Assembly: GCA_949286775.1 (NCBI GenBank)
Contig: CASEDW010000061.1
Span: 1-7,387 of the forward strand
DNA from: an uncultured Eubacteriales bacterium
GTDB lineage: Bacteria; Bacillota; Clostridia; Lachnospirales; Lachnospiraceae
Reading direction: 5' to 3'
Length of the DNA: 7,387 bases
The notes below the pieces were generated by a model. The model was not told the DNA's origin. It did not search any database and saw only the letters and a program-made list of their open reading frames with translations. The translations under genes and the position numbers were made by a program. Below, piece by piece: positions 1 through 4,919 of the stretch (within the stretch, counting starts at the first letter, position 1; each line of letters opens with the position of its first letter).

Positions 1-24
1 GAATAGAATCCCATTATAGCGAAA

Positions 25-45
25 AGCCCCGAAATAATCGGGGCT
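25..45 (-). terminator. Probable intrinsic terminator of the hexitol operon
   Basis: The sequence shows an 8-bp perfect stem, AGCCCCGA paired with TCGGGGCT, around a 5-base loop. Read on the minus strand, the stem is followed directly by TTT and then C, so with the last stem base the U-tract is only about four residues. It lies about 150 bases beyond the stop of the PTS gene. On the plus strand the nearest T run (56-62) starts about 10 bases after the stem, which is too far for a good terminator in that direction. A minus-strand terminator is the best reading. The short U-tract keeps confidence moderate. Confidence 0.6.
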
Positions 46-148
46 AATGTTGAAATTTTTTTGGGACATTTTCAAAAATGCTTGACACAAAAAGTTTGAA
101 AAAAATCGGGAAAAGATTGAATGATTTTGAATTGCCTTTATTATGGAC

Positions 149-181
149 TTAAAGGGTTCAGCCTTTTGCCAAACCCTTTAA
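149..181 (-). other. Hairpin just after the PTS gene stop codon
   Basis: A 10-bp perfect inverted repeat, TTAAAGGGTT and AACCCTTTAA, encloses a 13-base loop. It starts 11 bases after the TGA stop of the PTS permease gene (193-195, minus strand). No T-run follows it on the minus strand, so it does not look like a normal intrinsic terminator. It could stabilise the 3' end of the mRNA or help a weak termination event before the GC-rich hairpin at 25-45. The pairing is seen directly; the role is inference. Confidence 0.4.
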
Positions 182-192
182 ATCAAATCGTA

Positions 193-2073
193 TCAGCTCT
201 GAAGCTGTTTAAGTACCCAATCGACATCGCCTGTCGTTTTAAATTTGTTAAGTTTATCTTCGTCTTCAAGCATCGTGCATATTTGGGAAAGAAGGTCGAG
301 ATGTTCATCGCCTATTCCTGCGATACCGAATACGAGCTGCGCTTTTTCGTCGCCGAAATCGACGCCGTCAGGATACTGCAGGAATACTATACCTGTTTTC
401 TTTACGCTTTTCTTTGCCGAGTCTGTGCCGTGGGGGATGGCTACGCCCATTCCCATATAAGTGGTGGTAAGCCGTTCTCTTTCCTGCATGGCCTCAAGAT
501 AGTCGTGATCTACATATCCGAGTTTTTCCATGAGTTCTCCTGCCGCGCGTATCGCTTCTTCCTTTGAGACGCTTTTTAGGCCGAGTTTGATTCCCTCTGC
601 GGCTATTACCTGTTTTTTCTCTTTTGCGTCATCAGATGCTTCAACAGATGCGGCAGAGGCTGCGTTTATGCTTGTTTCGTTTGCGCTTTTATCGCTTGAA
701 AGTTTTTCATACAGTGAGTCGAGCGCCGGATCAGTCAGAAAGTTTCCTATCGTAATGATCTCGGATTGAGGAGCGGATTTTTTCGCTCTTTCGGCAAGTG
801 TGACTTGAACAACCGCTATATCACAGTCAGACGGGATATTGTCTACTGAGGTATTCTTTACGGTAATATCAGGACGTATATCTTTTATACGGTTGCGGAA
901 TTTTGTGGCTCCCATCGCCGAGGAACCCATTCCCGCGTCGCAGGCGAAAATGATCTTCTTAATTTCGCCGGATTTTTTAGCGATGGCAGGAATTTCGGCT
1001 GAAACGCCTTTTGATTCGGCTTTTCTGGCTTTCATTTCTTCCTGGGCGCTTTCAAGGCTTCTCTCTCCTGCCCGCCTTACAAACGGTGTCGCCACAATCA
1101 GGGAGACTGCCGTCGCTATCAATACGCCGAGTATCGACTTCCACATGTCGGATGCAGGCGTCATCGAAAGGAACGCTATAATCGATCCGGGTGAAGCAGG
1201 TCCCACGAGTCCGGCGTTAGTTATACTGAAGAACGCGATAGCCGCCATATTTCCAAGGATAGGCGCTATGATTATTACCGGGTTCATGAGGATGTAGGGG
1301 AAGTATATCTCGTGTATTCCGCCTAAAAGCTGGATGATAACGGCTCCGGGAGCAGACTGTCTCGTAGTTTTGTCCTTGCAGAAGAACATATATGAGAGCA
1401 GTACGCCAAGTCCGGGTCCCGGATTAGTTTCGAGCATGTAAAGGATTGACTTTCCGGCTTCCATAGCCTGTTCTGTCGCTATAGGAGTGAAAATGCCGTG
1501 GTTGATCGCGTTATTGAGGAACAGCACTTTCGCCGGTTCTAGAAATACAGATACAAACGGAAGCAGCGCGTGCTCGATCAAAAACGAAACGCCGAGAGAC
1601 AATACCGCGAGGATGGCGCTCATTACAGGACCGATGACAACATATCCGAGCATGGCAAGGAGCATACCGATTATGCCGACTGAGAAGTTGTTGATAAGCA
1701 TCTCAAATCCGGCGGGCATACGGTTTTCCATGAATTTGTCGAATATTTTGATGCAAAGTCCGCCAAGAGGTCCCATTACCATCGCGGCCATGAGCATTGT
1801 GATGTCAGGATTGCTCATGATGGCGCCCATTACGGCGATCGCGCCGCAGACGCCGCCTCGTTCGCCGGCTACCATTTTTCCGCCTGTAAACGCGATAAGA
1901 ATCGGGATAAGGTATGACAGTATAGGACCGACTATACTGTTGAAACCTTCATTCGGAAACCATCCGGTGTCGATGAAGAAAGCCGCCAGAAAACCGAACG
2001 CGATCAGAGCGCCGATATTCGGCATTACCATACCGGACAGAAATTTACCGAATTTCTGCACATTGTTTTTCAT
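193..2073 (-). CDS. mtlA: PTS mannitol-type hexitol permease, EIICBA
   Basis: Phosphotransferase-system transporter that imports a hexitol across the membrane and phosphorylates it, probably mannitol to mannitol-1-phosphate. It has 626 residues, close to the 637 of E. coli MtlA, with the same domain order. The IIC membrane domain (about 10-335) carries the GGIHEIYFPY motif at 251-260, with Glu255 in the substrate site. IIB (about 371-455) has the phosphocysteine loop ACDAGMGSSAMG with Cys378. IIA (about 488-626) has phosphohistidine His548 in AIPHGT. Ala/Ser/Lys-rich linkers join the domains. The ATG at 2071-2073 has a GGGAGGA ribosome binding site (2081-2087) 7 bases upstream. It is the last gene of the operon, 45 bases after the DeoR gene. 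In Bacillota the IIA part is often a separate MtlF, so the fused form is less usual if the host belongs there. The mannitol-family assignment is very secure; the exact hexitol is not proven. Confidence 0.93.
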   Translation of the reverse strand: MKNNVQKFGKFLSGMVMPNIGALIAFGFLAAFFIDTGWFPNEGFNSIVGPILSYLIPILIAFTGGKMVAGERGGVCGAIAVMGAIMSNPDITMLMAAMVMGPLGGLCIKIFDKFMENRMPAGFEMLINNFSVGIIGMLLAMLGYVVIGPVMSAILAVLSLGVSFLIEHALLPFVSVFLEPAKVLFLNNAINHGIFTPIATEQAMEAGKSILYMLETNPGPGLGVLLSYMFFCKDKTTRQSAPGAVIIQLLGGIHEIYFPYILMNPVIIIAPILGNMAAIAFFSITNAGLVGPASPGSIIAFLSMTPASDMWKSILGVLIATAVSLIVATPFVRRAGERSLESAQEEMKARKAESKGVSAEIPAIAKKSGEIKKIIFACDAGMGSSAMGATKFRNRIKDIRPDITVKNTSVDNIPSDCDIAVVQVTLAERAKKSAPQSEIITIGNFLTDPALDSLYEKLSSDKSANETSINAASAASVEASDDAKEKKQVIAAEGIKLGLKSVSKEEAIRAAGELMEKLGYVDHDYLEAMQERERLTTTYMGMGVAIPHGTDSAKKSVKKTGIVFLQYPDGVDFGDEKAQLVFGIAGIGDEHLDLLSQICTMLEDEDKLNKFKTTGDVDWVLKQLQS

Positions 2074-2118
2074 TGTTAAATCCTCCCTTTTATGAAATCG
2101 ATAAATGTTTCTTGCCGA

Positions 2119-2880
2119 TTACAAAACCTCTACGCCTGCTTCGGCGCACTTTGCGAGAAAATCATCAGGCAGATTGCCGTCTGATATGATGATATCGATA
2201 TCAGAAAAGCCGCAAAATGTGTAGCTGCATTTTTTGCCGATTTTAGATGAATCCATAAGGACGATAACCTGTTCGGACTGACGTATGGCCGTCTGTTTTA
2301 ATATAGCTTCATCGCTCATTCCGCAGGCAAATCCTGTCGAAGGGTGAAATCCGGTGACGCCCATAAAGGCCTGATCGAAATTTACCCGTTCCAGTTCCTT
2401 TACGGCTGAAAATCCGTATACGCTCTGGCTGTAGCGGTTCAGCTTTCCGCCGGGTATCATTACCGAAGTTTTTTCGAGTGATGAAAGCTCGGTGGCGCAG
2501 GTAAGTCCTGTTGTGTAGATGAGCCTTGAAGTGTCGGGAAACATTCCGGCCAGCGTCGTAGCCGTGCTGCCTGAATCAAGATATATCGTGCCGTTTTCTT
2601 TAAGCACCGTCAGCGCTTTTTTTGCAATTATCTTCTTTGATTCGACGTTCTGCACAAAACGTTTTCCCAGAAAGTCATCAGATTCTATAAGAGTCTGCAC
2701 TGACTTCGCGCCGCCGTGAATGCGCAGTATACGCTTTTCGGCGTCGAGAAATTTCAGGTCGGTACGCAGCGTCATCTCTGATACCGACGTAAATTTTTCT
2801 TTCAGTTCGGAGAAAGTAATCGTACCTTTTTCGTTGATGAAATTCACAATCTCATTTCTGCGTTTTTCCATTGTATCCAT
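2119..2880 (-). CDS. DeoR/GlpR-family transcriptional regulator
   Basis: Cytoplasmic DNA-binding regulator, probably the local repressor of this hexitol operon. Counting from the ATG at 2878-2880 it has 253 residues, the usual family size. An N-terminal winged helix-turn-helix (about 4-58) has the recognition stretch VSEMTLRTDLKFLDAE (33-48), followed by the family's typical GGA (56-58). The C-terminal sugar-phosphate sensor domain shows DSGSTAT (102-108), GVTGF (174-178) and MDSSKIGK (209-216), which match the phosphate-binding and core strands of DeoR/GlpR proteins. An ATG two codons upstream (2884-2886) is only one base from AGGAG (2888-2892), whereas the chosen ATG is 7 bases from it. Family members usually respond to phosphorylated sugars, so a ketose or hexitol phosphate made by the neighbours is a reasonable effector. 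It lies between the dehydrogenase and PTS genes with no clear separate promoter. Its operator is not identified. Confidence 0.9.
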   Translation of the reverse strand: MDTMEKRRNEIVNFINEKGTITFSELKEKFTSVSEMTLRTDLKFLDAEKRILRIHGGAKSVQTLIESDDFLGKRFVQNVESKKIIAKKALTVLKENGTIYLDSGSTATTLAGMFPDTSRLIYTTGLTCATELSSLEKTSVMIPGGKLNRYSQSVYGFSAVKELERVNFDQAFMGVTGFHPSTGFACGMSDEAILKQTAIRQSEQVIVLMDSSKIGKKCSYTFCGFSDIDIIISDGNLPDDFLAKCAEAGVEVL

Positions 2881-2892
2881 AAGCATGCTCCT
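2878..2892 (-). promoter_or_regulatory. RBS deciding the DeoR gene start
   Basis: AGGAG (2888-2892) lies 7 bases before the ATG at 2878-2880 but only 1 base before an upstream in-frame ATG at 2884-2886. Normal Shine-Dalgarno spacing therefore favours the inner ATG and shortens the protein by two residues. A third in-frame ATG (2869-2871) is 16 bases away and less likely. Confidence 0.7.
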
Positions 2893-2953
2893 TTTCGCGT
2901 TGCTGATGTCAGAGTGTATATCGGAGCAAAAAACATTTTGATCCTGATACTGT

Positions 2954-4228
2954 TTATTCTGTCTGGGCGAAATTCGCGAGCAGATATTCTTCTGCTTCAG
3001 GACACCACAGACCTTTATTCGCGTCTACGATATCAGCAAGCGCGATAAATCTTTTGTCATTTTCTTCTTCGCCTTTTTTGCGAAGATCAGTAAGAGCGGT
3101 AAGCGGCATTGTCAGGTGCGTATAGATGAGCTTTTTGCCGCCCGGGATTTTTGGAAGATTAAGAGTCGTCTCAGCAGCGGCGTCAAGACCTCCTATATGA
3201 GTAACCATAACGGAAGGATCGATACGTCCTTCAGCCGTCAGTCTGAGGGATTCAAGCATATCTTCAGTGTTGCCGCCGGTAGTTCCCATAACGTGAGCAG
3301 AATTGTAATGCACGTCATAGAAATTAATCGGCGCGCTGAACTTTTTATCTGTAGGACCGGCGAAGAAATTGAGACATCCGTCGCGTCCTAATATATCGCT
3401 GGAAAGACTTACAACGGAAGCGACAGGAGCATAGCAGAGTACATCGTCATATCCGGTTCCTCCTGAAATCTTTATGAGTTCCGCCGCAGGATCTTCAAAG
3501 TTTGCTGTATTTACAAAATGGAGTTCGATTCCGTTTTTCTTAGCGATTTCTTCAGGGCAAAAAAGCGACGCCGCTCTGTCGAGACGCTCCTGATTTATGT
3601 CGGCTACAACAACTAATGAAGGACGTACATCTCTGTTAAGAGCGTATGTAAGGGCTCCAAGTCCCATAGGGCCTGCTCCGGCTACGATAGCCATTTTTCC
3701 GCCTTCTTTTATGCCCATGAAGTGAGTATACACGCCCATTTTCGTATGATACGCGGCGTTGAACGCGCCTATGCTGCATGACATAGGCTCAGCGAGAGAC
3801 GCTTCGTAGTAAGCGCGTCCGTGGTACTCCAGCAGACAATTGAGTTCCATTACCTCTGAAGGTATTATGCAGTATGTGGCGTCGCCGCCGAAAAATTCAT
3901 AGGAATATCCGGGGCTCCACATGGTTCCCTTATAGTTGAGGGCCGGCTGAAGCGTAAATTTCATTCCCGGTTTAAATTTGTCCTGATGATTTTTTCCTAC
4001 CTTTACGATGTCTCCGGCAAACTCATGTCCCATTATAGCCGGATGCTCTGCTACGTCCGGGTGAACCCTCTTATGAGCCGTGCCCTGGATCGCGCATTTG
4101 TACGTAGACATGCAGATGCTGTCAGAAATAACTTTTACGAGTATTTCGTCGTCTGTTATTTCCGGAAGCTCAAATTCGTCAAGCCGAAGATCGTTCGCGC
4201 CGTGTAATCTAACTGCTTTTGCTTTCAT
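2954..4228 (-). CDS. L-sorbose-1-phosphate reductase-like zinc dehydrogenase (SorE family)
   Basis: Medium-chain dehydrogenase/reductase of 424 residues, probably interconverting a hexitol phosphate and a ketose phosphate with NAD(P). The catalytic zinc set is visible: Cys39 (SICMSTYK), His68-Glu69 (GHEFAG) and Glu147 (SLAEPMSC). The cofactor fold starts at GAGPMG (184-189), and Asp210 at the end of the second strand hints at NAD preference. The four-cysteine structural zinc lobe of classical alcohol dehydrogenases is absent. The stretches DGCLNFFAGP (283-292), APINFYDVHY (299-308), GTTGGNTEDM (315-324) and PGGKKLIYTH (362-371) resemble the SorE/YggP subfamily as I recall it. In E. coli, yggP is near the cryptic mannitol-type PTS genes cmtAB, which parallels this arrangement. 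AAAGGA (4237-4242) lies 8 bases before the ATG. It is the first gene of the operon. The direction and substrate are inferred; mannitol-1-phosphate or another hexitol phosphate would fit the PTS neighbour. Confidence 0.85.
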   Translation of the reverse strand: MKAKAVRLHGANDLRLDEFELPEITDDEILVKVISDSICMSTYKCAIQGTAHKRVHPDVAEHPAIMGHEFAGDIVKVGKNHQDKFKPGMKFTLQPALNYKGTMWSPGYSYEFFGGDATYCIIPSEVMELNCLLEYHGRAYYEASLAEPMSCSIGAFNAAYHTKMGVYTHFMGIKEGGKMAIVAGAGPMGLGALTYALNRDVRPSLVVVADINQERLDRAASLFCPEEIAKKNGIELHFVNTANFEDPAAELIKISGGTGYDDVLCYAPVASVVSLSSDILGRDGCLNFFAGPTDKKFSAPINFYDVHYNSAHVMGTTGGNTEDMLESLRLTAEGRIDPSVMVTHIGGLDAAAETTLNLPKIPGGKKLIYTHLTMPLTALTDLRKKGEEENDKRFIALADIVDANKGLWCPEAEEYLLANFAQTE

Positions 4229-4366
4229 TTCTTTTATCCTTTCTCATTATAAATTTTGTTTTCTGTCCGTTTATAAAAGCTTAAAATCCGGCCGAACGTT
4301 GTTTATCAGGCAACATAACTTTTGCTTTAAAAGTCTATCGGCTGAATTTCTTGTATTTATACTTTT

Positions 4367-4394
4367 ATAATAACAACAAAATATATAAATTCAA
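4367..4394 (-). promoter_or_regulatory. Candidate promoter of the hexitol operon
   Basis: On the minus strand a -35-like TTGAAT (4394-4389) and a -10-like TATTAT (4372-4367) are separated by 16 bases. This predicts a start near 4360 and an untranslated leader of about 130 bases. The region is very AT-rich, so promoter-like matches are expected by chance. A second possible minus-strand pair, TTGATC (4479-4474) and CATAAT (4457-4452) with 16-base spacing, lies further upstream and overlaps the palindrome at 4451-4464. Confidence 0.4.
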
Positions 4395-4450
4395 CTGTTT
4401 TTTGCCCCGTAAACACACTTTCTGTTGTTTCGACAATTATCGGCTTTCGA

Positions 4451-4464
4451 AATTATGCATAATT
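4451..4464. repeat. Perfect palindrome AATTATGCATAATT
   Basis: This 14-base sequence is identical to its own reverse complement. It lies between the two divergent promoters, 47 bases upstream of the csoR -35 and 56 bases upstream of the candidate hexitol promoter -35. Its symmetry and place suit a binding site for a dimeric regulator, possibly the DeoR protein of the operon. There is no second copy to support this, and AT-rich palindromes arise easily. Confidence 0.35.
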
Positions 4465-4511
4465 ACAAGGCAGGATCAAGAAGCGGGAATAAAATTTTAC
4501 AAAAAAATTTG

Positions 4512-4540
4512 TTTACAATTTTACGGAAGAGATATATAAT
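4512..4540 (+). promoter_or_regulatory. Promoter of csoR-copA
   Basis: The -35 TTTACA (4512-4517) and the consensus -10 TATAAT (4535-4540) are separated by exactly 17 bases. This is a strong housekeeping sigma-70/sigma-A promoter. The predicted start, near 4547, falls inside the palindromic CsoR operator. Bound repressor would therefore block RNA polymerase. Confidence 0.85.
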
Positions 4541-4543
4541 CAA

Positions 4544-4566
4544 AATATACCCCCAGGGGGTATATT
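4544..4566. promoter_or_regulatory. CsoR-type copper operator
   Basis: A perfect palindrome of 23 bases has two 11-base arms around a central A (4555). Its core is ATACCCCCAGGGGGTAT. Established CsoR-family operators are G/C-tract palindromes flanked by TA-rich ends, and this matches them well. It begins 3 bases after the -10 and ends 7 bases before the ribosome binding site of csoR. The natural reading is autorepression of csoR-copA by apo-CsoR, relieved when Cu(I) binds. Confidence 0.88.
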
Positions 4567-4589
4567 AAAAAACGGGAGGAGATTCTGTT

Positions 4590-4883
4590 ATGGAAGAATG
4601 CTGCTGCCAAAAGAAAGTCAGAACGGAGAAAGAATACAAAGACCTGTTAAACAGGCTTAACCGCATTGAAGGACAGATACGCGGTATAAAGAAAATGGTC
4701 GAGGAAGACTGTTACTGCATCGATATACTGAGACAGGCCTCGGCAGCAAGCGCCGCGATAAACAGTTTTAACAAAGTTCTTCTGGCGAATCACATAAAGA
4801 CATGTGTCGCCGACGATATAAGAGAGGGCCGGGAAGAAAAACTGGACGAACTTATCGAGGCGCTGCCAAAGATGATGAAGTGA
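4590..4883 (+). CDS. csoR: Copper-sensing transcriptional repressor, CsoR family
   Basis: Small all-helical repressor (97 residues) that binds the operator upstream without copper and releases it when Cu(I) binds. The Cu(I) ligand set is visible as Cys43 (CYCIDIL), His68 and Cys72 (NHIKTC). The spacings of 25 and 4 residues match B. subtilis CsoR Cys45-His70-Cys74. The early helix LNRLNRIEGQIRGIKKMVEE (20-39) is the family's hallmark DNA-binding and assembly region. The histidine argues against the persulfide sensor CstR, and the Cys-His-Cys set argues for CsoR over RcnR or FrmR. GGGAGGAG (4574-4581) lies 8 bases before the ATG. The N-terminus is unusual: MEECCCQKK places three adjacent cysteines at 4-6, outside the known metal site. 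It heads an operon with copA, 36 bases downstream, which supports copper as the signal. Confidence 0.93.
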   Translation: MEECCCQKKVRTEKEYKDLLNRLNRIEGQIRGIKKMVEEDCYCIDILRQASAASAAINSFNKVLLANHIKTCVADDIREGREEKLDELIEALPKMMK

Positions 4884-4919
4884 GTCAAGGGTCAAATCAT
4901 GAAAGGATAGGAGAGGCTT

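Larger units (their letters stand above)
4229..4589. other. Divergent intergenic regulatory region
   Basis: This AT-rich stretch of 361 bases separates the leftward hexitol operon from the rightward copper operon and contains no convincing gene. From left to right it holds the dehydrogenase ribosome binding site (4237-4242), a candidate minus-strand promoter (4367-4394), a perfect 14-base palindrome (4451-4464), the strong plus-strand csoR promoter (4512-4540), the CsoR-type operator (4544-4566) and the csoR ribosome binding site (4574-4581). The dehydrogenase leader would be about 130 bases or more, depending on which promoter is used. I saw no recognisable riboswitch in it. Confidence 0.75.

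Noticed and set aside
13..18. TATAAT on the minus strand just after the terminator hairpin
   Set aside because: The matching -35 position lies inside the hairpin and reads CCGATT, and the downstream gene is outside the window, so a promoter cannot be supported.
82..87. TTGACA on the plus strand downstream of the PTS gene
   Set aside because: No -10 element lies at 16-18 bases (the sequence there is ATCGGG), and the transcript would run antisense into the PTS gene.
121..567. Open frame on the plus strand opposite the 3' part of the PTS gene
   Set aside because: It is antisense to a strongly recognised EIIA/EIIB coding region. It has no recognisable domain, and its ATG lacks a convincing ribosome binding site.
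1487..2095. Long plus-strand open frame opposite the IIC domain
   Set aside because: Its sequence mirrors the minus-strand membrane domain and has no family features of its own.
2074..2118. Separate promoter for the PTS gene
   Set aside because: The 45-base gap holds no convincing -35/-10 pair, and co-transcription with the upstream genes explains the layout.
4246..4251. TATAAT on the minus strand next to the dehydrogenase gene
   Set aside because: A start 7 bases downstream would fall inside the ribosome binding site, and the -35 position (ATAAAC) is poor.
4336..4445. TATCGGCT occurring at 4336-4343 and 4438-4445 as possible paired operator sites
   Set aside because: About one repeated 8-mer is expected by chance in a region of this size, and the flanks do not match.
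4229..4589. Functional coupling of the hexitol and copper operons because they diverge from one region
   Set aside because: Each side has its own promoter signals, the copper operator sits only on the csoR promoter, and no known pathway links the two.
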